From positions 620,001-684,000 of the forward strand of contig CAWGKC010000017.1 of assembly GCA_963823105.1 (NCBI GenBank): a stretch of DNA of 64,000 nucleotides. Direction: 5' to 3'. Of the stretch, positions 17,912 through 27,988 are shown one piece after another. This DNA is from JAJYKC01 sp963823105. Its GTDB lineage: Bacteria; Acidobacteriota; Terriglobia; Bryobacterales; Bryobacteraceae. Position 1 is the first letter of the stretch. Every line of letters begins with the position of its first letter. The translations under genes and the position numbers were made by a program. The notes under the pieces are model-generated. The model was not told the origin of the DNA, ran no database searches, and worked only from the letters and a program-made list of their open reading frames with translations.

Positions 17912-18619
17912 ATGGCCCGCTTCCAGCGAATTCTTTTGAAGCTCAGCGGCGAGGTCCTCGCCGGACCGAATTCGTTCGGCATCGCGCCGGATCGCGTCCA
18001 GGCGCTGGCGGCCGAGATCGCCGAAGTGAAGCGGACGGGCGTGGAGATCGGCCTCGTCGTGGGCGGCGGCAATTTCTTCCGGGGCGTCGCCGCGGCCGCC
18101 AAGAATATGGACCGCGTCGCCGGAGACCACATGGGCATGCTGGCGACGGTCATCAACTCGCTCGCGCTCCAGGACGCGCTGGAGAAGGCCGGCGTGCCCA
18201 CTCGCGTCATGACCGCCATCGAAATGCACGAGGTGGCCGAGCCTTACATCCGGCGCCGGGCGATCCGGCATCTGGAAAAAGGCCGCGTCGTCATCTTCGC
18301 GGCCGGCACCTCCAATCCCTACTTCTCCACCGACACCGCCGCTACTCTTCGCGCGCTCGAAATTCACGCCGAGGTCGTCGCCAAGGCGACGAAGGTGGAC
18401 GGCGTCTACGACAAGGATCCGATGCGCCACGCCGACGCGGTGCTCTACAGCGAGGTCAGCTATCTCGACGTACTGGCCAAGTCGCTCGCCGTCATGGACG
18501 CCTCCGCCGTCGCCATGTGCCGCGACAACCAGATGCCCATCCTCGTTTTCAATTTGAACGTGTACGGCAATATAATGCGAATGTCGATGGGCGAGCCCGT
18601 CGGCACGCTGATTCATTGA
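17912..18619 (+). CDS. pyrH: UMP kinase
   Basis: The 235-residue product has RILLKLSGEVLAG (ATP/UMP site), GLVVGGGNFFRG, the GDHMGMLATVINSLALQDAL block and GTSNPYFSTDTAA. PyrH phosphorylates UMP to UDP as a hexamer regulated by GTP and UTP. It lies 14 bases after tsf and 4 bases before frr, in the canonical order. Confidence 0.97.
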   Translation: MARFQRILLKLSGEVLAGPNSFGIAPDRVQALAAEIAEVKRTGVEIGLVVGGGNFFRGVAAAAKNMDRVAGDHMGMLATVINSLALQDALEKAGVPTRVMTAIEMHEVAEPYIRRRAIRHLEKGRVVIFAAGTSNPYFSTDTAATLRALEIHAEVVAKATKVDGVYDKDPMRHADAVLYSEVSYLDVLAKSLAVMDASAVAMCRDNQMPILVFNLNVYGNIMRMSMGEPVGTLIH

Positions 18620-18623
18620 CGCT

Positions 18624-19295
18624 ATGAAAAACGAACCTCAATCCGCCCCCGCCGCGACGCCCTCGTTTCAATCGGTAAAGGAATTGGAGGCGCACGCCAA
18701 AATGCGCATGGAGAAGGCTCTCTCCGACCTCCAGCGCGACATGGCCGCCGTCCGCACCGGCCGCGCTTCGGTGAGCCTGCTCGATGGAGTGAAGATCGAG
18801 TGCTACGGCACGACGATGGCGCTCAACGCCGTCGCCACTCTCCACGTTCCCGAGCCGGCGCTGATCACCGTTCAGCCCTTCGACGTGTCTCAGATCGCCG
18901 CCATCGAAAAGGCGATTCGCAGCTCCGACCTCGGCCTGAATCCCGGCAACGACGGCAAGCTGATCCGCATCCCAATTCCGGCCCTCACCGAGGAGCGGCG
19001 CAAGGACATGGTGAAGCGCATTCACCATATCGCCGAGGACCACCGCGTCGCCCTGCGCAACGTCCGCCGCGACACCAATGAGTCGGTGAAGAAGATGCTG
19101 AAGGACAAACTAATCAGCGAAGACGACGACCGCCGCGCCCACGACGAAATCCAGAAGCTCACCGACGCACATATCCAGCGGCTGGACCAGGCGGCGAAGG
19201 CCAAGGAAAAAGAGATTCTGGAAATTAAGTATGATGACGGCCAACTGAACGTCCACTTGACAATCGGCGGCGCTTACTCGCGCGCCATCGCGTAA
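18624..19295 (+). CDS. frr: ribosome recycling factor, extended at both ends
   Basis: The core (MEKALSDLQRDMAAVRTGRA, IRIPIPALTEERRKDMVK, KKMLKDKLISEDDDRR) is a standard RRF, which splits post-termination ribosomes with EF-G. At 223 residues it is about 38 longer than usual. There is an N-terminal Ala/Pro-rich extension of about 15 residues, and a C-terminal tail of about 20 residues after the normal EILEIK end. That tail runs into the convergent RND gene, overlapping its 3' end by 22 bases. Confidence 0.95.
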   Translation: MKNEPQSAPAATPSFQSVKELEAHAKMRMEKALSDLQRDMAAVRTGRASVSLLDGVKIECYGTTMALNAVATLHVPEPALITVQPFDVSQIAAIEKAIRSSDLGLNPGNDGKLIRIPIPALTEERRKDMVKRIHHIAEDHRVALRNVRRDTNESVKKMLKDKLISEDDDRRAHDEIQKLTDAHIQRLDQAAKAKEKEILEIKYDDGQLNVHLTIGGAYSRAIA

Positions 19296-22200
19296 TGCAC
19301 CACCGGGGTCACAACCAGCGATAACACCATCGACGCGATGATGCCGCCGATGACGGCGATCGCCAGCGGCTGGAGCATCTGCGATCCGGCGCCCAGGCCC
19401 AGGGCGAGCGGGATCATGCCCGCCATCGTCGCCAGCGCCGTCATCAAAATTGGTCTTAAACGCCGCTCGCCCGCGAGAATCATCGCCTCCTCCGGCTTCG
19501 ACCCCTGCCGCCGGAACTTGCCGTCGGCGTCGAGCAACAGGATGCCGTTCTTGGCGACGATGCCTACCACCATAATCAAACCCATGAAGGCCGAGATGTT
19601 GAACGTCGTCTTGGTGATCAGAAGCGCCAGGAAGACTCCCGACGTCGATAACAACGCCGACGAGAGTATCGCCACCGGCGCGGCGAAGCTGCCGAACTCG
19701 AACAACAGCACGGTGAACACCAGTAAGACTGCCAGCACCAGCACGACGATCAAATCGCCGAACGCCTGCTGCTGCTCCTGATAGCCTCCGCCGTATTCGA
19801 TGCGAATCGAGGGCGGCAAACCCACTTGACTTAACGCCTTCTTCACACCGACGATGCCCTTGCCGATATTGACGCCCTCCAGGCGCGCGGTCACCCTCGC
19901 CACGCGTTGCAGATTCTCGCGGATCACCTCCGTCTGCCCCGGCTCGGCCACATAGGTCGCAAGCGAACCGAGCGTCGCGGTCTGGCCGGTGGCGCTCACC
20001 AGCAGCGTCTGCTGAATCGTGTCGAAGGACGCCCTGGCCGAAGCGGGGAAACGCACCCGCACGGTATACGGGCGGTCGCCGATCACCACCGGATTCGGCG
20101 CCGGCTCGCCTTGCAACATGGCGCTGGCGTCGAGCTCGATCTCCTCCGGCGTGAATCCGGCCCGCGCCGCCACTTCTTGCTTCACCTGGAACAACGCGGC
20201 CGGTCCGCTGATCGTGTTCTCCACGCCGTTCAGCACGTCCACCACGCCCGGCACTTTCTTGATCGCGTCGCCGACCTTCGGCGCCCACTCCCCAAGAATC
20301 GCCGCGTCGGGCGAGAAAAGCTTGATGACGATCGGCTCCGGCGCGCTCGTCAGGTCGCCGATCATATCCTGCAACAACTGAATAAATTCCACGTCGAGCG
20401 TGGGCAGCCGGGCGTTCACCTTTTCGCGCACCTCCGCCATCACCTCTTCCACGCTCCGGTCGCGTTTCCGTTTCAGCTTCACCGAAATGTCGCCGCGGTT
20501 GGCCTCGGTCACCGTGGCCAGCCCGAGTTGCAATCCCGTCCTGCGCGACGTGCTCTCCACTTCCGGAATCTCGTTGAGGATCTTCTCCGCCTGGAGGATC
20601 ATCTTGTTGGTGTCCTCGAGGGAGGCGCCGGCCGGGGAGATGTAATCGAAAATGAACCCACCTTCGTCCATCTCCGGAAGCAGCCCGGAGTCGAGCGCCT
20701 GATAGCAGAAATAGGAAGCGCCGATCAATAGCACCGTGGCGCCGATGGTGGCCAGGCGGTGCTCCAGCGCCCATCGCAGAACCTTTTCGTAAAAGTCGAT
20801 GACGCGGCCGAGAAATCCCTTGCGTTCGCCGCCTTCGACGCCCTTGCCGCCGCTCCGCCGCACCAGATAGAGGCTCAGCGTGGGCGTCCACGTCAACGCC
20901 AGCCCGAGCGAGGCGAGCAGCGCCATCGCCACCGTAATCGCCAGCGCGCGGAAGAAAACCCCCGTCACGCCGGTGATCGAGATGAGCGGGATGAACACCA
21001 CGATCGGCGTAATGGTCGAGCCCACCAGCGGCACGCGAATTTCGCGGATCGCGCTTCCGATCGCCTCCGTCCGCGATTGCCCGCTGTCGCGATGGAGAAT
21101 GATATTTTCCACCACCACGATCGCGTCGTCGATCACCAGCCCCACCGCCGCCGCCAGCCCGCCCAGCGTCATCAGATTAAACGTCTCGCCGAAAGCCTTC
21201 AGGGCGATCAGCGTCAACGCGACGGTCGCCGGAATCACCATGCCGGCGACGAGCGAGCTTCCCCAGTCCCGCAGGAACAGAACGAGGATCAACGACGCCA
21301 GCACCAGTCCGATCAGAATCGCGTCGCGCACGCTCTTGATTGAATCGTTCACCAACTCGCTCTGGTCGTAGAACGTCTCCAGCTTCGCGCCCTTCGGTAG
21401 CTCGCGGCGGAGTTGGTCCACTTCGTCGCGCACCTCTTGCGCCACCTCCACCGTGTTGCTGTCCGGCTGGCGGTTGATGTTCAGCAGCACCGCCGGCTTG
21501 CCGTTTGCGGTGACGATGGTGTAGACGGGCTTCACCGACGGCCCGACGTTGGCGATGTCGCCGATGCGCACCGGCAGGCCCGCCGCGGTGCTCTTTACAA
21601 CGATCCGCGAAATCTCCTCCGGCGTTTTCGCCTGCCCGCTCACTAGCCCTAGGACAAGCTGGTGTTGGCTTTCAAACAACCCCGGCGAATCGATCAAGTT
21701 GCTGCGCCGCAATGAGTCGACCACTTCGGGCACGGTGATCGATGTCCGCAAAAGCTTCGCCGGATCGGGTTCCACCAGGAACTCCGGCTCCTGCCCGCCT
21801 TGCACCACCACGGTGGCCACGCCCTTCTGCCGGTTCAAGCGCGGCTTGATCTGATACGTGGCGATCTCCCACAGCCGCGTCTGCGGTATCGTGGCCGACG
21901 TCAGGCTGTATCCGATGATCGGAAACGCGGCGAAGGTCAGCCGGTTCGCCGTCAACTGTGTCGTCGGAGGCAGCGACGTTTGCACTCGCGCCATCGCCGC
22001 GTTCACCAGCTCCAGCGTCCGGTACATGTCGACGTTCCAATCGAAGAAAAGGTCCACCTCGGCCTGGCCCCGGCTGGTGATCGATTCCACGCGCCGCAAT
22101 CCCTGCACCGACCGCAGCGCCTCCTCCACCGGCCGCGTGATCACCACCAGCATCTGGTCGATCGGCATCACGCCGTTGTCCGCGCCAACGACGATGCGCG

Positions 22201-22372
22201 GAAAATTCGTCGATGGAAACACCGCCACCGGAATCGACAGCGCGAGATAAATCCCCACCGCCACCAACGTCACGATGACGAAAATCACCGGCTTGCCGTG
22301 GCGCGCCGTCCAGTGTTGCTCGTCCGCGCCCTCTTCCGGCGGCCCTTTCTTCAGCTCCTGGCGTTCAATCAT
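19274..22372 (-). CDS. RND efflux transporter, inner membrane subunit (AcrB/MdtB-like)
   Basis: The 1032-residue product has the RND layout of 12 transmembrane helices and two large periplasmic loops. The proton-relay pair is in GLVIDDAIVVVENI within TM4; LFLRDWGSSLVAGMVIP marks the first helix bundle and GLIMVVGIVAKNGILLLD the second. It is the proton-driven pump of a tripartite system, probably for drugs or organic compounds; metal-specific CusA/CzcA motifs are not obvious. The ATG at 22372 overlaps the stop of the adaptor gene by 8 bases. An upstream extension to 22444 in the same frame is antisense/adaptor sequence. Confidence 0.93.
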   Translation of the reverse strand: MIERQELKKGPPEEGADEQHWTARHGKPVIFVIVTLVAVGIYLALSIPVAVFPSTNFPRIVVGADNGVMPIDQMLVVITRPVEEALRSVQGLRRVESITSRGQAEVDLFFDWNVDMYRTLELVNAAMARVQTSLPPTTQLTANRLTFAAFPIIGYSLTSATIPQTRLWEIATYQIKPRLNRQKGVATVVVQGGQEPEFLVEPDPAKLLRTSITVPEVVDSLRRSNLIDSPGLFESQHQLVLGLVSGQAKTPEEISRIVVKSTAAGLPVRIGDIANVGPSVKPVYTIVTANGKPAVLLNINRQPDSNTVEVAQEVRDEVDQLRRELPKGAKLETFYDQSELVNDSIKSVRDAILIGLVLASLILVLFLRDWGSSLVAGMVIPATVALTLIALKAFGETFNLMTLGGLAAAVGLVIDDAIVVVENIILHRDSGQSRTEAIGSAIREIRVPLVGSTITPIVVFIPLISITGVTGVFFRALAITVAMALLASLGLALTWTPTLSLYLVRRSGGKGVEGGERKGFLGRVIDFYEKVLRWALEHRLATIGATVLLIGASYFCYQALDSGLLPEMDEGGFIFDYISPAGASLEDTNKMILQAEKILNEIPEVESTSRRTGLQLGLATVTEANRGDISVKLKRKRDRSVEEVMAEVREKVNARLPTLDVEFIQLLQDMIGDLTSAPEPIVIKLFSPDAAILGEWAPKVGDAIKKVPGVVDVLNGVENTISGPAALFQVKQEVAARAGFTPEEIELDASAMLQGEPAPNPVVIGDRPYTVRVRFPASARASFDTIQQTLLVSATGQTATLGSLATYVAEPGQTEVIRENLQRVARVTARLEGVNIGKGIVGVKKALSQVGLPPSIRIEYGGGYQEQQQAFGDLIVVLVLAVLLVFTVLLFEFGSFAAPVAILSSALLSTSGVFLALLITKTTFNISAFMGLIMVVGIVAKNGILLLDADGKFRRQGSKPEEAMILAGERRLRPILMTALATMAGMIPLALGLGAGSQMLQPLAIAVIGGIIASMVLSLVVTPVVHYAMARE

Positions 22373-23617
22373 GGCTTCCGGCGTCCGGTTTCGCTTCACC
22401 GACGACGATCTTCGCGCCGTCTTCCAACCCCACTCCGCCCGCAACGATCACTTTCTCGCCGGCCTTCAGGCCGCTCACGATCTGCACCTTGTCTTCGGCC
22501 CGGATTCCCGTCTCCACTTTATGCTCGTGCGCCAACGAATCCGCTCCCGCCACCAACACCGTCAATTCTCCCTCGTGGCTCGAAAGCAGCGCCGTCAAAG
22601 GAACCAACACCGCGTCGGGAACCGTTTCCGCGCGGATCTCCACGCGCACCGTGCCTCCAGGCTTCAACTTCTCGTCCGGATTCGGAGCCACCACCCAAAC
22701 CTCCACCGTCGTGCTGTTGGGGTTCACCGCCGGGCTGATGACGGTCACTTTCCCATCGGCGTCGGCGCCGGGTGAAACGATTTTGGCGCCCATCCCCAGC
22801 TTCAAATGCGCCGCCTCGCTCTGCGGCACGTTCGCTTTGGCGATCACGCTCGATATATCCATCACCGTCAGCAGCGGCGCTCCGCTGGAGGCCATCTCGC
22901 CCGGATAGAGCGGCCGGTCCGCGACGACACCCGCGATGGGGCTACGGATTTCGGAATAGCCAAGCTGCGCTTCCGCCGCGCCATAACGCGCCTTGGCCGC
23001 TTCCAGCGCGTCCTGCGCTCCCCGCGTTTGCTCCTGCTTTCCCACGCTTTCGAGCGTATCGAGCTGTTTCTTCGCGATGTCGTATTGGCTCTTGGCCTGC
23101 GCATACGCCACGCCCGCCTCGTCCACCAGCCTTCGCGCCAGCGCGCCTTCCTTCAACAATTGCTGCCGGCTCTCGTATACCTTCCTCGCCGCATCCAGGC
23201 CCTCTTTTGCCGCCTGCAGATCCGATTGCGCCTTGGATACCTCGATCGGCAGCGAGCTCGCCGTCGTGCTCCGGTACGAGGACTCCGCCTGCGCGTAGAG
23301 GCTCTTGTTCTCACTCACCGCCGCTTCCAGATCGCGGTTCTCCAGCACGGCGACGAGTTCGCCTTCCTTGACGTGATCGCCGCGGTTCACCAGAAATTTG
23401 CGAATCGGCGCGCTGATTTTCGGCGTGACGCTCGATTGATGGATGGGGAAAAGCTGGCCATCCGCGGTCACCACGCGCTGGATCGGCCCCTTGCGACGCC
23501 TCGGCCACTTCCACCGGAGCCGCCGCCGCGGCTCTCCGGCTCCGCGGGCTTCGAACAGCCCGAAACAGCATCGTCAAGGCCGCCAACCGCCGCCGGAAAT
23601 ATGGTCCGTTTTCTCAT
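22365..23617 (-). CDS. RND periplasmic adaptor (HlyD/AcrA family), 5' end frameshifted
   Basis: The main part reads VTADGQLFPIHQSSVTPKIS, then lipoyl half VNRGDHVKEGELVAVLENRD, a long coiled coil hairpin (about 60-170), the second lipoyl half SPIAGVVADRPLYPGE, and beta-barrel segments. The start is disturbed: an ATG at 23617 (MRKRTIFPAAVGG) followed by a possible lipobox VSGC, then AAPVEVAEASQG in a second frame, then PIQRVVTADGQ in the third. An extra base in the C4 run at 23487-23490 explains one switch. It is probably a lipoprotein linking TolC and the pump, six bases downstream of tolC. Confidence 0.85.
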
Positions 23618-23622
23618 TCGCT

Positions 23623-24936
23623 CTAGATCCCCGTCAATGTCTGAAGCGCCGCCAAGGAAATCCGGTAGCGGTTCAATCCGTCGTCGTATCCGTTCCGCGC
23701 CTGGGCCAGGGTCGCTTGCGCGTCCGTCACTTCGAGCGCCGTCGCCTCGCCCGCTTCATACCGCAATATCGTCAGCCGCAAGCTCTCCGCCGACAGATCG
23801 AGCGACCGCTTCAGCGAATCCACCTGCGATTGCGCCGACGCCGCCTCCTGATAATACGATTCCAGATTCGCCAGCAGTTGCCGCTGCGCCAGGCTCAAAT
23901 CTCTCCGCGCCTGATCTTCTCTCAGCTTCGCCTGCCGCACCCGGCTGCTTGTGGCGCCCCAATTCCACAGTGGAAACGTCAACGACCCCTGCACCGACGA
24001 ACCCAGTTGCCGGGCGCCGCGCTGTCCGTAGATGGCGATCGTATTGGCGTCGATGCCATAAAAATAATCCATGCTGAACACCGGCAGATAGCCACCGCGC
24101 GCCGAAGCGAGGCCGTAGCTTTCGGCCTTCAACGATGCCACCGCTGCGCGAATCTCCGGATTCTTCCGCGCCGCCAGCGTCCGTACTTCGTCCATCGGCG
24201 CCAGCGCCGGAGCTTGTTCCAGATCGTCCGCCACCGCGTAATCCTGGCCGAAATCGGGAAACAGCAATACCGCGAGCGAGATCTTCGCCTTCGCCGCCGC
24301 CAGTTGCGCGTCCTGCAGATCCCGTTGCCGCTGCTCCTCCGTCAACTGCGCCTTCACCACGTCGGCCCGCGCCGCCTCGCCGCCACGCTCCTGGTCGGTG
24401 GTGATCGTGACGAATTTCTTCGCCTCCTCCAGGCTCTGCCCGGCGTGCGCCACCTTCCGCCCGGCCGTCACCAGAGCGTAATAGGATTGCGTCACCACCG
24501 CCGTCAGCCCTCGGGAGGCGATCTCCCGCCGGGCCGCCGCCGCCGCCTCCATCGCCATCGTCCGCTGGTAATCGCTATGCTTGCTGAACGACAAATCCTC
24601 GCGCACGTCGGCCTGGCTGTTGTACACATGCACGCCGTCGTTGGCCACGTAGACGAACCCCCCGATGCCGTTGCCCTGGGTGTAGATGTACTGATTAAAA
24701 TAACTCAGCGCCGGCAGCAGCGAGGCCTTGGCCTGCTTGCGGTCCTCCCGCGCCAGCGCGGCGTTGGTCACCGCCGCCTGATAGACCGCGTCGTTTTTGC
24801 GCGCCATCTCCAGCGCGGTTTTCAAGTCGATCTGCTTCACGTCAACCCCGGGCGGACTCGCGCCGTCCTGAGCCACCGCGCCGCCGCCCGCCAGGGCCGC
24901 CATCAAGAAAATTCCGGGGATGATTCGTAAACGCAT
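23623..24936 (-). CDS. TolC-family outer membrane efflux protein
   Basis: The 437-residue protein has a signal peptide (residues 1-22, ending AVAQ) and the duplicated coiled-coil pattern of outer membrane efflux channels: LKTALEMARKNDAVYQAA in the first half and LAARKNPEIRAAVASLKAES in the second, with Ala/Gln-rich helices (AQATLAQARNGYDDGLNRYR) at the end. It is the first gene of the tolC-hlyD-RND operon and gives the complex its exit duct. A reading of substrate is not possible. Confidence 0.9.
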   Translation of the reverse strand: MRLRIIPGIFLMAALAGGGAVAQDGASPPGVDVKQIDLKTALEMARKNDAVYQAAVTNAALAREDRKQAKASLLPALSYFNQYIYTQGNGIGGFVYVANDGVHVYNSQADVREDLSFSKHSDYQRTMAMEAAAAARREIASRGLTAVVTQSYYALVTAGRKVAHAGQSLEEAKKFVTITTDQERGGEAARADVVKAQLTEEQRQRDLQDAQLAAAKAKISLAVLLFPDFGQDYAVADDLEQAPALAPMDEVRTLAARKNPEIRAAVASLKAESYGLASARGGYLPVFSMDYFYGIDANTIAIYGQRGARQLGSSVQGSLTFPLWNWGATSSRVRQAKLREDQARRDLSLAQRQLLANLESYYQEAASAQSQVDSLKRSLDLSAESLRLTILRYEAGEATALEVTDAQATLAQARNGYDDGLNRYRISLAALQTLTGI

Positions 24937-25102
24937 GGGAACGATTGGAACCCACGGGCCCGCTTAGCGCGCTCCCGAAGACTCAGTACACCAGCCTATT
25001 CTGAAAATTCGGTGAAGTGGGAGGCGCACCGCCGGTCAGAGGCGGCGCGGTTACTCGGATGACTGCCTACGCGCCTTCAAGGTCCTGCTGTCCGGTTTGC
25101 CC

Positions 25103-25327
25103 TCAGGGCCGGTCGTAGTTGTCGGGTTCGACATCGGGTACTTTGTCCAGCGCGCCAAGGAATTTATCGCGGGCGCCGCGGGCGGCCCGCTGCTGTAGCC
25201 GTTCCCATGCGGACAGATGTGCGGCGAACGCCGATGCGAAGACTTCGCCGACGGAAACCTTTTGCGCCGTGGCGATCTCAACCGCCTTTCGGTATAACTC
25301 GTCGGGTACGCTGACGCTGACGCTCAT
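25103..25327 (-). CDS. small antitoxin-like protein downstream of PIN toxin
   Basis: The 74-residue product begins MSVSVSVPDELYRKAVEIAT, typical of ribbon-helix-helix or VapB-like DNA-binding antitoxins, and ends with a Pro/Asp-rich tail that could wrap the toxin. Its ATG overlaps the stop of the PIN gene (ATGA), so the two are coupled. The order is toxin first, antitoxin second, the reverse of most vapBC operons. Confidence 0.75.
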   Translation of the reverse strand: MSVSVSVPDELYRKAVEIATAQKVSVGEVFASAFAAHLSAWERLQQRAARGARDKFLGALDKVPDVEPDNYDRP

Positions 25328-25746
25328 TGGCCTTCTCTCGATAATTTCAGGAATTCGGCTGGCGTCCTTACTACCACGCCAAATTTGTCCGCCCCCACGA
25401 AGTCCTTCTTGTTGTGGGTGACGATCATGGCCCGGCACTGGACCGCCACTTCTAGAATACGCTCGTCGTCCGGGTCCCGCAAACTTGGCCGCAGGCAAAG
25501 CACAAACGGAACCAGGTTGGAAGTTTTGAAAACGTAGTCCAGGAAATCGTCGATTTCCGGCTCGGTGATTCCCAGAAACATGCCACGGCGTTTCAGAACA
25601 TCCTCATATTCCAGCGCCAGAGAGACGGAAATATTGAGCCGCCAGCCGGCCAGGCCGATTGACCGGACCAAAGCGTACGACGCGCCCTGCTTGGAGCGCA
25701 GAGCGGCTACGAGGACATTTGTGTCGAGTACTATCTCACGCGCCAT
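25324..25746 (-). CDS. PIN-domain toxin (COG1569 type)
   Basis: The 140-residue product has the acidic active-site pattern of PIN ribonucleases: VLDTNVLVAALRS at the N-terminus, EYEDVLKR in the middle, DPDDERILEVAVQCRA and THNKKDF at the C-terminus. This subfamily is annotated as the toxin component of putative toxin-antitoxin systems; VapC homologues cleave tRNA or rRNA. It is the first gene of a two-gene unit. Whether it is active cannot be judged, but all expected acidic residues are present. Confidence 0.85.
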   Translation of the reverse strand: MAREIVLDTNVLVAALRSKQGASYALVRSIGLAGWRLNISVSLALEYEDVLKRRGMFLGITEPEIDDFLDYVFKTSNLVPFVLCLRPSLRDPDDERILEVAVQCRAMIVTHNKKDFVGADKFGVVVRTPAEFLKLSREGQ

Positions 25747-25981
25747 GGATTGTTATGTATTGAGTAACTCCGGGGACGTGGCCCGCCGCGTTTCCGCCTC
25801 AATCGTTAATGCCACTATTAGCTTAGAAAGAAGTTTGTATTGTATTCTATCCGGCGGAAATTGGGCAAAGGCATGAGCGCGCGAAGATGTTGCGCCGATT
25901 TTAGGAGACCGTCTGGCAGGTACGCTGACGATCCCGGCGTAGCTTATCGCGCGCTGACACGATAAGAAAGGAGACTTAGCG

Positions 25982-26302
25982 ATGGCCATTCGAGACCACG
26001 TATCGAGCAGCGGGAACGTTTTCGCAGACCTAAATCTTCCAGGGGCCGACGATCTGTTAGCGAAGGCTGAACTGGCCGCGAAGATTATCGCGGAGATCCA
26101 GCGGCGGCGGTTGACACAGACTCGAGCCGCGGCGACTCTCGGAATCGACCAGCCTAAGATCTCGGCGCTGAGACAGGGAAAGCTGTCCGCGTTCTCCATT
26201 GAGCGATTGATGCGGTTTTTGCGTCTACTGGGGCACGACATCGAAATCACCGTCAAGGCGGGCACGAAGTCGCGATCGATGGCCAGACTGCGCGTGGCGT
26301 AA
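25982..26302 (+). CDS. XRE-family HTH protein (HigA-like antitoxin), no toxin partner seen
   Basis: The 106-residue protein has a helix-turn-helix (RRLTQTRAAATLGIDQPKIS) followed by LRQGKLSAFSIERLMRFLRLLG, the signature of the small XRE antitoxins that accompany HigB/RelE or Gp49-like toxins. A strong AAAGGAG site precedes it. The 230 bases upstream, where the toxin normally lies, hold no intact frame and no readable toxin motif, and downstream is the convergent AraC gene, so it appears to be a solitary antitoxin/regulator. Confidence 0.8.
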   Translation: MAIRDHVSSSGNVFADLNLPGADDLLAKAELAAKIIAEIQRRRLTQTRAAATLGIDQPKISALRQGKLSAFSIERLMRFLRLLGHDIEITVKAGTKSRSMARLRVA

Positions 26303-26350
26303 GGACGTTCTCCCCGGACTGCCCTTCAGCCAGCCGGACAACCGTTCCTT

Positions 26351-27185
26351 TCACGCCTTGACCGGAACCCAGAGTCTCGAGACCGCCCATCCCCGTGTTC
26401 GAGTCGAAATATTCGCCGTAGCGTTCGAAGAAGGGCGCGTCGGCCGCCTCGCACCCCGACTCCGGCAGCCACTTGTTCCAGACGGTGTTCCAGGTGCTCC
26501 GGATCGTCGAGATGTGGTCCCGGTGGGAAAATACCAGATATTTTTGCGGGGCGATCCGTAGGCGGCTCCAATCCGGCGGAAGCCCGGAAAAGCCGGCTAC
26601 TTCGACACCGCAGATGTAATCGAAGTTGCCCTCGTCGTCGTTGTTACAGCACACGCCGAAGGCGGTCCGGCTAGTCTGTCCGGGGATATTTCCGAAGTGA
26701 GGCAGAAACCGCTGCCACTGCGCGGGGATGCCCGCGCCGGTTTCACGGGAGTAGCGTTCGGCAAGGCCTCCGATGAGCAACACCTCGCCATCCTCGAATC
26801 GAGGGGCATCTATCTCGGTCAACCACGTTTCTTGCATTTTGATGGGCTCCAAAAGTTTAACGTTTTCCAGGTGGCGTTGTCCGCGAACGGCTTCGGGCGT
26901 AAGACCGAAGCGGTCGCGAAATGCGCGAGTGAATGCCTCATGAGAGTTGTATCCCGCCTCGAGGGCGACGGCCAAAATATCCGGCGCGCCGTTCGCTAGC
27001 GACCGGGCCGCTTCGCTCAATCGGCGGCCCCGGACATAACGCATGATCGAATAGCCCGTCGCTTCGCCGAACGCCCGCGTCAGGTGGAACCGCGATACCC
27101 CGGCGGCGCGCGCGATTTCCTCCAGCGCGATCTCGCCCGCGAAGTGGCGTTCGACGAACCAGAGCGCTTTCCCCACGGGAGTCAT
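26351..27185 (-). CDS. AraC-type regulator with GyrI-like effector domain, 3' frameshift
   Basis: Residues 1-105 form a double AraC helix-turn-helix (EEIARAAGVSRFHLTRAFGE; GYNSHEAFTRAFRDRFGLTP). Residues about 120-277 form a GyrI-like small-molecule binding domain with FGNIPGQTSRTAFGVC and FERYGEYFDSNTGMGGLE. Unrepaired, the frame runs on past 26351 with an unrelated tail. A +1 shift at about 26373 restores the family end (LWVPVKA, stop at 26351). These regulators sense hydrophobic compounds and control efflux genes; the RND operon 1.4 kb away and divergent genes nearby are possible targets. Confidence 0.82.
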
Positions 27186-27313
27186 TCAATCTCTCTCAAG
27201 AGCACGGACCCAGTATCCCCGCTCTTAAAGCCGTTCACTTGACCGGGATTGCTCCGGCGCCGCTGCCTCTTACAGAGAATCTTCAGATTGCCGGGTTACG
27301 ATGGAAATCGCCG

Positions 27314-27988
27314 ATGCAGATTCTTGTCGTCGAGGACGAAACACGTCTGGCCAATCTCCTGCGCCAGGGCCTGGAAGAGGAAGGGCACTCCGTCGTCGTC
27401 TCCGGCAACGGCCGCGACGGTCTCTCCATCGCCCAGGCCCATCCCTTCGACGTCATCGTTCTCGACATCATGCTGCCCCAGCTCGACGGAATCGCCGTGG
27501 CCCGGCGCCTGCGCGAGTCCGATAACCGCACGCCCATCCTGATGCTCACCGCGCGCGACGCCGAAGCCGACATCGTTTCCGGCCTCGACACCGGCGCCGA
27601 CGATTATCTCACCAAGCCGTTTTCCTTCGACGTGCTCCTCGCGCGCCTTCGCGCCGTCGGCCGCCGCGGCCCCATTGCCCGCCCCGTCGTCCTTCACGCG
27701 GGAGGATTATCGCTCGATCCCTCCACCCGCGAGGCCACCCGCGCCGGCCGCCGCGTCACTCTCACCCGCACCGAGTACTGCCTGCTTGAAATGCTGATGC
27801 GGCGCGCCGGCGGCGTTGTCCCCCGTGATAGCCTGATTCAAGCCATCTGGGGCTTCTCAAGCGATGTGGAGAGCAACACCCTCGACGCCTTTGTCCGCCT
27901 GCTGCGCGCCAAAATCGAAAGGAGCGGCGAGCCGAAACTGATCCACACCGTGCGCGGCGTGGGCTACTGTTTGCGCGAAAGCGAATGA
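27314..27988 (+). CDS. OmpR/PhoB-family response regulator
   Basis: The 224-residue product has an N-terminal receiver (MQILVVEDETRLANLL, phospho-acceptor Asp in VIVLDIMLPQLDG, LTARDAEADIVSGLD, GADDYLTKPFSF) and a C-terminal winged helix (LTRTEYCLLEMLMRRAGGVV, TVRGVGYCL). The Met at 27314 is the natural start, since it opens the receiver; 25 further codons upstream lack family similarity. Its last four bases overlap the sensor kinase ATG. Confidence 0.95.
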   Translation: MQILVVEDETRLANLLRQGLEEEGHSVVVSGNGRDGLSIAQAHPFDVIVLDIMLPQLDGIAVARRLRESDNRTPILMLTARDAEADIVSGLDTGADDYLTKPFSFDVLLARLRAVGRRGPIARPVVLHAGGLSLDPSTREATRAGRRVTLTRTEYCLLEMLMRRAGGVVPRDSLIQAIWGFSSDVESNTLDAFVRLLRAKIERSGEPKLIHTVRGVGYCLRESE

